Assembly (NCBI GenBank): GCA_937928045.1
Contig: CALFWO010000013.1
Location: forward strand, 39,571-103,570
Origin: an uncultured Saprospiraceae bacterium
Lineage (GTDB): Bacteria > Bacteroidota > Bacteroidia > Chitinophagales > Saprospiraceae
Length of the DNA stretch: 64,000 bases
Reading direction: 5' to 3'
A program made the translations under genes and the position numbers. The notes below the pieces were generated by a model, which searched no databases, was not told the DNA's origin, and saw only the letters and a program-made list of their open reading frames with translations. Shown here piece after piece: positions 18,328 to 26,502 of the stretch (position 1 is its first letter; every line of letters starts with the position of its first letter).

Positions 18328-18342
18328 TCCACTTTGCTCCAC
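18328..18342 (-). promoter_or_regulatory. Second, distal pair of MraZ-box-like repeats
   Basis: TCCAC at 18328 and 18338 are again exactly 10 bp apart and are identical to the proximal boxes. The pair lies about 130 bp further upstream. The rest of 18200-18490 shows no gene; a 60-codon minus-strand frame there has no recognisable product. Confidence 0.4.
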
Positions 18343-18490
18343 AAGCCCTAATTTTTGAGTTAAAATGTGTAATATTATTACACCTGCCCACAATCGCATC
18401 AATAAACAACTGATAAACAATCTCCTAAAAATTAGTGTAAAGCGCAATAAGTGAAAACGAGTATTTCAAAATGCAGGTGTAGAACCAGTA

Positions 18491-19270
18491 TTAATTTCTG
18501 GTTTCCAACTTTTGTTTACTGGCATTGTTGGTATTTGGAATAGCTGCAGCATAGGAATTTGTGAAGCTCTTTATTTTCATTTGCAATACCCCTAGAACTG
18601 CTTCTGAAATAATACTTGAATTCATTTTCGATGTGCCTAATTCTCTATCAATAAAAGTAATGGGAACTTCTTTGATTTTCCAGCCCAAACTCCGAGAAGC
18701 AAATTTCATTTCTATTTGAAAAGCATATCCTACGAACCTAATTTTCTTAAGATCAATAGATTTTAGAACTTTAGCTGAGTATCCAACGAATCCGGCAGTG
18801 GGATCTTTCACCGGCATCCAAGTAATGATACGAACATACAGCGATGCACCATAAGACAATGCTAATCTATCGAGCGGCCAATTCTTAACGGCACCGCCCT
18901 TTACATACCTTGACCCCACAGCCACTTCTCCTCTACCCGAATGAAGTTCATCAGCAAGCCTAATCAAATCTTTTGGATTGTGAGAAAAGTCAGCATCCAT
19001 CTCAAAAATAAATTCGTAGAAATTTTGGATACCCCATTCAAAGCCAGCAATATATGCTGTTCCCAGTCCTAACTTTCCTTTTCTTTCGAGAATGTGAACA
19101 CGGCCTTTGTTTTCAGCCATCACTCCTTTAACAAGATCTGCTGTTCCATCTGGCGAACCATCATCGACAACGAGAATATCAAAAACCATATCCAACTGTA
19201 AAACAGCTGCAAGTATCTTCAGGATATTTTCCTTTTCATTATAAGTAGGGATAATGACAAGGTTCTTCAA
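18491..19270 (-). CDS. Polyprenol-phosphate mannosyltransferase-like glycosyltransferase (GT2, Dpm1 family)
   Basis: Members of this family transfer a sugar, usually mannose or glucose, from a nucleotide sugar to a polyprenyl phosphate at the cytoplasmic membrane. The GT2 fold starts LVIIPTYNEKENI (about 4-16) with the nucleotide-binding VVDDGSPDGT at 34-43. The metal-binding EMDADFSHNP and RYVKGGAVKNWPL also fit Dpm1. No C-terminal membrane domain is present (259 aa), so it is the soluble type. The start is TTG, since an in-frame TAA lies directly upstream of it. The acceptor and sugar cannot be told from sequence. Confidence 0.88.
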   Translation of the reverse strand: MKNLVIIPTYNEKENILKILAAVLQLDMVFDILVVDDGSPDGTADLVKGVMAENKGRVHILERKGKLGLGTAYIAGFEWGIQNFYEFIFEMDADFSHNPKDLIRLADELHSGRGEVAVGSRYVKGGAVKNWPLDRLALSYGASLYVRIITWMPVKDPTAGFVGYSAKVLKSIDLKKIRFVGYAFQIEMKFASRSLGWKIKEVPITFIDRELGTSKMNSSIISEAVLGVLQMKIKSFTNSYAAAIPNTNNASKQKLETRN

Positions 19271-19449
19271 TTAGGAAAAGTTAAAGTATGATATAATGGT
19301 TCAAATATATGGCTTACATATAATATGTATTCCATGTTTGGAAGAAACTTTGACGGCAAAAAACCAAACAGGTTTGATCACCTTCAATGTTTTACCCAAA
19401 TCATTGACCATCTAAACGCCAAAAGTTGCAAAAAAGATACTGAATTGGT

Positions 19450-21855
19450 CTAGAATAGTTTTGGAAATCTATTCGGTTCCGCATTGTGCATTATCGAATA
19501 AATAGATTCTGAGATGTCTTCAAAATTGGGTTTAGAGAAATAATCTCCCGCCGACCCATACGCTGGACGGTGTGATTTTCCTGTCAATGTTACTGGCTTG
19601 GCGTCCAAATATTCATATCCGCCTTGAACTTCAAGGACTTGTTGCATCATAAATGCGGTAGCACCTCCTGGAACATCCTCATCAACAAAAATGATTTTGT
19701 TGGTCTTTTTCAGACTCTGAACAATCCGACTTTCTAAATCAAATGGCAACAAAGTTTGAACATCAATCAATTCAACTGAAATACCTTTCGTTTCCACCAA
19801 TTTAATTGCTTCTTGAGCAATTCTCAAAGTCGATCCGTAAGTCACTAAAGTAATGTCCGAGCCTTCATGCAAAATTTCAGGAACTCCAAATGGAACTTGC
19901 ATTTCGGCTAAGTTCTCTGGCAATTGTTCTTTTAATCTATAACCATTTAGGCATTCAATTACCAGCACTGGATCTTTGGATTTCATTGCTGTATTGTACA
20001 TGCCTGCTGCTTGAACCATATTTCTGGGAACACAAATATGCATTCCTTTCAAGGCACTCAACAATAAGGCCATCGGAGAACCGGCATGCCAGATACCCTC
20101 TAGACGATGCCCTCTAGTTCTTATTATGGCAGGGGCACATTGCATGCCATTGGTTCTATATCTCAACGTCGCTAGATCATCAGTAAGCGGCTCTAAACCA
20201 TACACTAGATAATCTAAGTATTGAATTTCTGCTATTGGTCGAAGTCCTCTCATTGCCATTCCTATGGCTTGTCCCATAATGGTCCACTCTCGGATACCGG
20301 TATCAAAAACCCGATCATCGCCATACTTTTTTTGTAACCCAGCAAATCCTTGATTCACATCTCCAATGTTTCCAACATCTTCCCCAAAGGCATAGACCTC
20401 TGGGTGATTGGCTAGAAGCTGATCGAAGTACTTGTTTAATATTTGATAACCATTTACATAAGGAGAGGATTCTAAATAATTTGCAGGAACTACATCCTGT
20501 TGAATAGCCGCAAATGCTCCTTCAGCATATAAATGAGTATTGTACTCTTTCTTTCCCCTGTCGAGCAACTGATCTTTAATTTCAATTAACTTTTCGGGAG
20601 TATTAGCTCCTAAGCTAAAATTGATCTGTCTGATTAAACCTAACAATTCGCTATAGGTAGGATTCAGCAAGGTTCCTAACTCGGATTTAATTCTTGCAAC
20701 TATTGGATTTTCGTCCGAAATGTTAGCTAAGGTTTCAACCAAAGTCGCTTTTAATTCATTATTTGCGGACTGAAAATTTTTCCAAGCTCTATCTCTAGCT
20801 TCTCTAACAAAGACTTTGGCTTCTTCTTCCAACTTGGTAAGTTGTTCTTTACTTGCTAACTCTTTAACCAAGATCCATTGTTTCATCTTCGTCAGGCAGT
20901 CAAATTCAACTTCCCACGCCAATCGTTCTTTTGTCTTGTATCTTTCATGAGATCCGGATGTTGAGTGTCCTTGAGGCTGAGTCAATTGCTCTACATGAAC
21001 CAAGACTGGTACATGTTCTTTTCTAGCAATAGCCTCTGCCTTTTCATAAGCTGCAACTAATCTAGGATAATCCCAACCCTTTACAGTGATAATTTCAAGA
21101 CCATTTTCGTGATCATTTCGTTGAAATCCTTTGAGAACTTCTGAGATACTTGCTTTTGTGGTCTGAAATTCTTTGGGTACTGATATTCCATAGCCATCAT
21201 CCCAAACAGAAATGACCATTGGAACTTGCGTAACACCAGCAGCATTTATGGTTTCCCAAAAAACGCCCTCAGAGGTACTGGCATCTCCGATGGTCACAAA
21301 ACAAACTTCATTACCATTAATGGAAAAATTTGTACCCTTGCTTAATTCGAGGTTTTCTTTGTATTTCTTAGAGGCAAAGGCTAAACCAAGTCCTCTTGCC
21401 ATTTGACCGCCTGTACAAGAAATATCTGCAGATACGTTGTAAGTTTTTCTGGCATCCAACCATTCTCCATCTTTCCCAATAAGAGGAGTGGCAAAATGAG
21501 AATTCATTTGTCGGCCACCTGAGAATGGGTCGTTTTCACTATCGGCGTACAATTGAGCAAAAAACTGCTCTAAAGTACTGACGCCGAGGGCGAACATCAA
21601 GGTCTGATCTCTATAATAGCCTGATCGCCAATCTCCTTTTTTAAAAAACTTGGAAAGTACAACTTGTGGGACTTCTTTTCCATCACCAATAATTCCGAAC
21701 TTCGCCTTTCCAGTCAACACTTCCCTTCTCCCAAGAATACTTGCTTCTCTTGAAATACAGCATAACCAATAATCTTGAATTACTTCTTTGCTTAATTCTG
21801 CATTCTTTTTCTTTGCGGTATTGGTCAGCTTGGTCAATAAGGGATGATCTAACAT
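19450..21855 (-). CDS. 2-oxoacid dehydrogenase E1 component, alpha and beta subunits fused
   Basis: This thiamine-diphosphate enzyme decarboxylates a 2-oxoacid, probably branched-chain 2-oxoacids, as the E1 part of a dehydrogenase complex. The first ~380 residues are E1-alpha (RQMNSHFATPLIG, VTIGDASTSEGVFWETIN). The second half is E1-beta (VYAFGEDVGNIGDVNQGFAGL, EIQYLDYLVYGLEPLTDDLA, FVDEDVPGGATAFMMQQVLE). The fusion is common in Bacteroidota. I prefer the ATG at 21855 over GTG at 21861. Substrate choice (branched-chain or pyruvate) is inference. E2 and E3 are not nearby. Confidence 0.9.
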   Translation of the reverse strand: MLDHPLLTKLTNTAKKKNAELSKEVIQDYWLCCISREASILGRREVLTGKAKFGIIGDGKEVPQVVLSKFFKKGDWRSGYYRDQTLMFALGVSTLEQFFAQLYADSENDPFSGGRQMNSHFATPLIGKDGEWLDARKTYNVSADISCTGGQMARGLGLAFASKKYKENLELSKGTNFSINGNEVCFVTIGDASTSEGVFWETINAAGVTQVPMVISVWDDGYGISVPKEFQTTKASISEVLKGFQRNDHENGLEIITVKGWDYPRLVAAYEKAEAIARKEHVPVLVHVEQLTQPQGHSTSGSHERYKTKERLAWEVEFDCLTKMKQWILVKELASKEQLTKLEEEAKVFVREARDRAWKNFQSANNELKATLVETLANISDENPIVARIKSELGTLLNPTYSELLGLIRQINFSLGANTPEKLIEIKDQLLDRGKKEYNTHLYAEGAFAAIQQDVVPANYLESSPYVNGYQILNKYFDQLLANHPEVYAFGEDVGNIGDVNQGFAGLQKKYGDDRVFDTGIREWTIMGQAIGMAMRGLRPIAEIQYLDYLVYGLEPLTDDLATLRYRTNGMQCAPAIIRTRGHRLEGIWHAGSPMALLLSALKGMHICVPRNMVQAAGMYNTAMKSKDPVLVIECLNGYRLKEQLPENLAEMQVPFGVPEILHEGSDITLVTYGSTLRIAQEAIKLVETKGISVELIDVQTLLPFDLESRIVQSLKKTNKIIFVDEDVPGGATAFMMQQVLEVQGGYEYLDAKPVTLTGKSHRPAYGSAGDYFSKPNFEDISESIYSIMHNAEPNRFPKLF

Positions 21856-21890
21856 AGGCACTGTAATATATTTGGTGAATTTTGGTTGTA

Positions 21891-21921
21891 CAAAGGTACA
21901 ATATTATGAGGGTTTTTAAAA
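21891..21921 (-). promoter_or_regulatory. Promoter of the fused E1 gene
   Basis: On the minus strand TACCTTTG (21898-21891) fits TAnnTTTG, with TTTT 19 bp upstream in the -33 position. It lies about 36 bp before the ATG. Nothing else recognisable was seen between 21922 and 22170. Confidence 0.6.
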
Positions 21922-22179
21922 GTGATTTGCAATATTTTTTACCCGTAAGTAACTCATTATCAGTCAATAAAGATTTCCGCAGGAGCAAAAAAACCGAAAA
22001 TTATACTGCATTTTCAAAGTGAAACAGAAATAAAAGGTGCCAGCTAAGTGTTGCACAATATTAAATGAATGCAACAGGTGTACCTTTTGAAGATTTCTCT
22101 CGTCTAAATAAACGTATGGATTAACTAATTGTTAACTACAATAAAGCACGCAGGACTTTCAATTTGGAACGATAAGTGT

Positions 22180-22187
22180 TAAATTTG
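22180..22187 (+). promoter_or_regulatory. Promoter -7 element of the DUF1573 gene
   Basis: TAAATTTG fits TAnnTTTG and lies 26 bp before the ATG at 22214. TTTC is 19 bp upstream. Confidence 0.5.
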
Positions 22188-22213
22188 TAGTAGAATAAAC
22201 TAAAATCGTAAAA

Positions 22214-22675
22214 ATGAAAAAGATATTATCAGCCTTTGCCCTTATGTTTTGCTTTGCATTCGCAAGTATCGCTCAATCTGAAGCACCAGCATCTGCCACC
22301 GACGCCGGTCCAAACATGAATTTGGAGACAATTGAAGTCGATTATGGAGTTATAGAGCAAAACTCGGAGCCATATAGAACTTTTAAGTTTACTAACGATG
22401 GTGATGAGCCATTACAAATTACGAATGCAAAAGGAAGTTGCGGATGTACCGTACCTGAATATCCGAAAGAGCCAATTTTTCCTGGTGAAACTTCAGAAAT
22501 CAAGGTTAGATACGATACTAAGCGAATTGGAAAATTCGTGAAGCGAGTAACATTGACAACTAATGAATCTGTTGCTACTCGTGTTTTGACTATTAAAGGA
22601 GAGGTATTGAAGCCAGCTGCTGAGCCTGCAGGACTTCCTGAAGAAAAGCCAAGTATTTTGGGAGGACAGCGATAA
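22214..22675 (+). CDS. Secreted DUF1573 protein
   Basis: The protein has a clear signal peptide (MKKILSAFALMFCFAFASIAQS). A single immunoglobulin-like DUF1573 domain follows with the typical LETIEVDYGVIEQNSEPYRTF, NAKGSCGCTVPEYP and IKVRYDTKRIGKFVKRV. Such domains are abundant in Bacteroidota and lie in the periplasm or on the surface; their biochemical role is not known. The Pro/Glu-rich tail carries no type IX sorting domain. The gene is monocistronic, with its own promoter and terminator. Confidence 0.88.
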   Translation: MKKILSAFALMFCFAFASIAQSEAPASATDAGPNMNLETIEVDYGVIEQNSEPYRTFKFTNDGDEPLQITNAKGSCGCTVPEYPKEPIFPGETSEIKVRYDTKRIGKFVKRVTLTTNESVATRVLTIKGEVLKPAAEPAGLPEEKPSILGGQR

Positions 22676-22693
22676 GCTAGAATTCCATTCAAT

Positions 22694-22733
22694 AAAAAGC
22701 GGTGATATCTGAAATAGGTATCACCGCTTTTTT
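22694..22733 (+). terminator. Intrinsic terminator of the DUF1573 gene
   Basis: This is a 14-bp perfect stem (22694-22707 and 22719-22732) with core GCGGTGATA / TATCACCGC, followed by T. It lies 18 bp after the stop. Confidence 0.9.
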
Positions 22734-22783
22734 GTTTAACCGCTTTTATCGGCTTTTTGCTATTTTCTATAGAGCAAAAGAAA

Positions 22784-22805
22784 ACCCTTGCTTTGTAGCA
22801 AGGGT
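22784..22805 (-). terminator. Hairpin with T-rich tail, probable minus-strand terminator
   Basis: ACCCTTGC-TTTGTA-GCAAGGGT is a perfect 8-bp stem followed on the minus strand by TTTTCTTTTG. It lies ~270 bp after the lipoprotein gene at 23076. The stretch 22806-23075 otherwise holds only a 22-codon minus-strand frame that I do not support as a gene. Confidence 0.55.
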
Positions 22806-23075
22806 CTCTAACCCAAACAAATAAACACAAAAACTACTTTTACAAGTTTCTTTTTGTCAAAATTAGGTTCTTTCATCTTGCAGGACAATAGAAACACGAA
22901 ATAATTGTGACATACATTTTTCAATATTTACTTCCTGCACCCCGATAAAAACCGAATAATTTATAAAAATCGTGACGTCATTTTTTAGCATTTTCCTTAG
23001 AAAACATACTGTTTGAAATGAAATAAAACTTTAAACTTAGTTGGAACGACAAGATTCTTTTCAATTTGGTTTAAA

Positions 23076-23600
23076 TCAATCTTTTGCTGACTTAGTAAGT
23101 AAATCAAAATCTCTTAAACACGTCGCTAAATTTCTTTTGTATGCTGAGTTAGAAATCGTTTCAATAGATCCATTGGTGTTGGGCTCCAAGAATTGTAAAG
23201 CATAGTTAAATTCATTCGATCCTGATATCCTTCTCAGTAAGTCAGTTTGTTGATCCATATTCAATTGATCGATTTGAATAAGTTTTGAATCAATATCGGT
23301 GTTGCTTTCCCATAATGCATATTTTTCATCTAGTCTAATTTTGATTTCAGCCTTGTCTCTTAATTTGTTCATCAAAATTTCAACCGTTAATGGTTTGCCC
23401 TTCAACTGCTTTAATTCATAGCTTAATATATTTCCTCCTCGATCAGTTTGGAGATAAGCAGAAGATCGAATGTTATTGAAATACAATAAATCTGGGGTCG
23501 TGAAATTTCTACCCTCTTTTAGATCTTTGCTAGAATATTCACTAGAACAAGCTCCTAGAAATAAGAGGATAAGACTTAGGATAAAGACTTTATATTTCAT
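23076..23600 (-). CDS. Lipoprotein of unknown function
   Basis: A signal peptide ends in a lipobox LGAC (cysteine near residue 18), so the mature protein should be a lipid-anchored envelope protein of about 155 residues. The rest is mixed alpha/beta and charged, with no family I recognise. It is divergent from the penicillin acylase gene with only 31 bp between the two start codons. The two promoters must therefore overlap each other or the coding ends, and joint control is possible. Confidence 0.7.
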   Translation of the reverse strand: MKYKVFILSLILLFLGACSSEYSSKDLKEGRNFTTPDLLYFNNIRSSAYLQTDRGGNILSYELKQLKGKPLTVEILMNKLRDKAEIKIRLDEKYALWESNTDIDSKLIQIDQLNMDQQTDLLRRISGSNEFNYALQFLEPNTNGSIETISNSAYKRNLATCLRDFDLLTKSAKD

Positions 23601-23631
23601 AAGTTTGAAGAAATAGTTACAAGTTTTAAAT

Positions 23632-26061
23632 ATGAAATCAAAGTATAAAATTGGGTTTATAATTTCTGCTTTGAGCGCAATAATTCTTTTCTATTTTTTG
23701 AATAGTGCTATAGCGACAAAAACAAGTGACCTACCTCCCATTGGTTCATTCTTTTCACCAATGCATGGCTTTTGGTCAAATGCTCATGACATTGATGAGT
23801 TCAGTACATTTTCACCAGAAATTCCTGGTGTCTCAAAAAAAATTAGAGTCTCATTTGACGAAAGATTGGTTCCTCATATTTTTGCAGACAATATTACCGA
23901 TGCTTACAGAGCCATGGGATATGTCCATGCTCAATTTCGTTTGTTTCAAATGGATCTAATATCTAGGTCGGCTTCAGGACGCTTAGCCGAAGTACTTGGA
24001 AAACGGTTGGTCAATAGGGACCAGGAACAAAGGAGAAAAGGATTGGCTTGGGCCGCTGAGCAATCGATTGAATCTTGGAAACGTTCACCAGAATTTTCTT
24101 TGATTGAAGCATATGGCGATGGTTATAATGCTTTCTTAAAAAATCTCAATCCCAGAGACTATCCAATTGAATTTAAACTTTTGAATTACAAACCCGAGCC
24201 ATGGACGCCTTACAGAACTGCCCTACTTTTAAAAAACATGGCGCAAACTCTTTGCGGTAGAAATGATGATATTAAAGCTTCAAATACCTATAGCTGGTTA
24301 GGCAAAGAACAGTTTAATGAATTGTTTCCGGAGGAAATGATAAATGAAGATCCAGTAATCCCGAGCTCGGTGCAGTATCCATTTAATGCACTTCTACCTG
24401 AACCGACTGATCCTGAATTAATTGATGAACTCATTGGTCAAGTTCCATTTGAAAATCCGCCGCTTGGTATTGGAAGTAACAACTGGGCTGTGAATGGCAA
24501 GAAGACCAAATCTGGAGCACCAATTTTAGCCAATGATCCCCACTTAAGTTTAACACTTCCATCCATATGGTATGAAGCACATATCGTAACTCCAGAGACA
24601 AATGTTTATGGAGTTACTTTAACTGGATACCCATCAATCATCATTGGATTTAATAAAAATGTAGCTTGGGGTGTAACCAATGTAGGTCATGATTTGACTG
24701 ATTGGTATTCAATAAAATGGGCAGATGACAAAAAGGAAACATATTGGCTAGATGGAGAAAAAATTGCAGTAAAATATCGAATTGAAGAGATTAAAATTAA
24801 AGGCCAAACCACGATATTGGATACCATTCGAATGACCAAATGGGGCCCGGTATTTTTTGACAAAAAAGAAAATGAAGAACCAGATTTGGCCATGCGTTGG
24901 GCCGCTCATGAAGCACCTAGACCTGATGAAATTGAGTCTTTTAATAAGATGAATGATGCGGCTAATATTGATGAATTCACTGTAGCTGCACAATCTTTTC
25001 ATACACCACCACAGAATTTAGCCTTTATCACTAAAAGTGGAGACATCTCCCTGAGAGTTCAAGGAAGATTTCCGATTAAAAAGAAAGGGCAAGGAAAATT
25101 TATTGCGGATGGTACATTGTCCTCTAATGAATGGAATGGCTGGATTCCTAAAGATCAGACTCCTGTAGTGCTTAACCCCGAACGAAATTTTATAGCGTCT
25201 GCAAATCAGAAATCAACCGCTCCAGACTACCCTTACTATTACAATGGAAATTTTGAAGAATACCGTGGACGAATTTTAAATAAAAAGCTGGCCATCCAAG
25301 AAAACATTACTGTTAAAGATATGATGGCGTTACAACAAAACAGCTATAGTTTGAAGGCTGAAGAATTCTTGCCATCATTATTAAAAAATGTTAATGTTAA
25401 TAGTTTAGACAATTGGGAAAAAGCTGCCATCGATACCCTTCGGCAATGGGATTTCCATTATAGAAATGACAGTCGCGCTGCGGCCATATTTGAAATTTGG
25501 ATGGAGGAAGTTCAAAAGAAAACTTGGGATGAATTTTATGCAATGAAAGATTCCATTCCTGTGATTTTTCCAAAATCTTGGAGACTTCTCGACCTAATAA
25601 AAACGCAACCTGAACATTCCTTTTTCGACATTACTGAAACTGCTAAAATGGAAATAGCTAAGGATGTTATTCAAAAGGCTTGGAAGGCCGCTGTAATGAA
25701 GTCAATAGAATTTGAGCGTAATAAGACATTAACTTGGCGAAATTATAATCCTGTTATAATTAATCACTTAACAAGGCTCTCTGCATTTGCGAAAACCAAC
25801 ATCCAGATGAATGGATGTGGCGACGCACTTAATGCCGTTCGTGGCTCCTTTGGTCCTTCATGGCGAATGGTTGTGGAACAAGCGGATGAGGTTAATGCCT
25901 ATGGTGTATATCCAGGTGGGCAATCTGGCAATCCTGGTTCAAAATACTATGATACTGGAATCGATTCTTGGGCTAAAGGGGAATATTACAAGTTGGAATA
26001 TGTAGATCGCCCTGATGAACTCAAGAGAGAAATATTAACTTATACTATTAATAATAAATGA
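23632..26061 (+). CDS. Penicillin acylase family protein (peptidase S45, Ntn hydrolase)
   Basis: The family cleaves amide bonds of acylated substrates (beta-lactams, acyl-homoserine lactones, other N-acyl compounds) after self-cleavage of the precursor. The sequence has an N-terminal membrane anchor or signal (about 8-27), the alpha-chain stretch AMGYVHAQFRLFQMDL and the autoproteolysis site GIGSNNWAVNG. Ser282 is the predicted N-terminal nucleophile of the beta chain, and ANDPHL follows. The 809-aa length is typical. The stop overlaps the start of the next gene (ATGA). The substrate cannot be assigned from sequence. Confidence 0.92.
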   Translation: MKSKYKIGFIISALSAIILFYFLNSAIATKTSDLPPIGSFFSPMHGFWSNAHDIDEFSTFSPEIPGVSKKIRVSFDERLVPHIFADNITDAYRAMGYVHAQFRLFQMDLISRSASGRLAEVLGKRLVNRDQEQRRKGLAWAAEQSIESWKRSPEFSLIEAYGDGYNAFLKNLNPRDYPIEFKLLNYKPEPWTPYRTALLLKNMAQTLCGRNDDIKASNTYSWLGKEQFNELFPEEMINEDPVIPSSVQYPFNALLPEPTDPELIDELIGQVPFENPPLGIGSNNWAVNGKKTKSGAPILANDPHLSLTLPSIWYEAHIVTPETNVYGVTLTGYPSIIIGFNKNVAWGVTNVGHDLTDWYSIKWADDKKETYWLDGEKIAVKYRIEEIKIKGQTTILDTIRMTKWGPVFFDKKENEEPDLAMRWAAHEAPRPDEIESFNKMNDAANIDEFTVAAQSFHTPPQNLAFITKSGDISLRVQGRFPIKKKGQGKFIADGTLSSNEWNGWIPKDQTPVVLNPERNFIASANQKSTAPDYPYYYNGNFEEYRGRILNKKLAIQENITVKDMMALQQNSYSLKAEEFLPSLLKNVNVNSLDNWEKAAIDTLRQWDFHYRNDSRAAAIFEIWMEEVQKKTWDEFYAMKDSIPVIFPKSWRLLDLIKTQPEHSFFDITETAKMEIAKDVIQKAWKAAVMKSIEFERNKTLTWRNYNPVIINHLTRLSAFAKTNIQMNGCGDALNAVRGSFGPSWRMVVEQADEVNAYGVYPGGQSGNPGSKYYDTGIDSWAKGEYYKLEYVDRPDELKREILTYTINNK

Positions 26062-26420
26062 AAATATTGAAAGGAATTCTTCTAGTTGGCATATTAACAT
26101 TGCTCCTTGGCATGATACTCCCATGGTGGTCCATTGGCATCGCTGGTTTGCTGGGAGGCCTCTTTTTTGGTGAATCCGCTTTCAAAAGTTTTCTTATTGC
26201 TTTTTTAGGAAGTGGATTGTCTTGGATGATTTTAGCCATTTATATTGACCAAAAAAATGCAGGACTTATGAGTTCAAAAATTGCTCAGCTTTTTAATGGA
26301 ATTCCCTCAGAATCTTTGATAATTGCCACCGCTTTAATCGGGGGATTAACCAGCGGACTTAGCGGATTGACTGGATATTTTGGGAAAAAAAGTTTGGCTA
26401 ATAAAAATACTGCTGAATAA
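26058..26420 (+). CDS. Small integral membrane protein of unknown function
   Basis: The 120-residue protein has about four hydrophobic helices (residues 5-22, 25-40, 46-65 and 88-108), with glycine-rich turns and a short basic tail. It starts inside the stop of the penicillin acylase gene (ATGA) and precedes the PBP1C gene, so all three are probably one transcript. I do not recognise a family. Its position suggests a role in the envelope, but none can be assigned. Confidence 0.75.
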   Translation: MKILKGILLVGILTLLLGMILPWWSIGIAGLLGGLFFGESAFKSFLIAFLGSGLSWMILAIYIDQKNAGLMSSKIAQLFNGIPSESLIIATALIGGLTSGLSGLTGYFGKKSLANKNTAE

Positions 26421-26502
26421 TAATTTTCAACTTCTTAGATCGTTATTAAAGCGAATACCAATTCTGAGCTTGCCAAATTTTAACCCAAACAAACTCGCGC
26501 AA

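Noticed and set aside
18265..18447. 60-codon minus-strand frame upstream of mraZ
   Set aside because: No family resemblance, lies over the distal MraZ boxes, and has no promoter or spacing that supports translation.
22806..22875. 22-codon minus-strand frame MKEPNFDKKKLVKVVFVFICLG before the hairpin at 22784
   Set aside because: It is very short, with no consensus promoter and no leader or GG motif. It is more likely chance or a fragment.
26380..26502. TTG start for PBP1C inside the preceding membrane-protein gene
   Set aside because: It would add 41 residues without resemblance to PBP1C N-termini; GTG at 26503 gives the normal plan. The choice is not certain.
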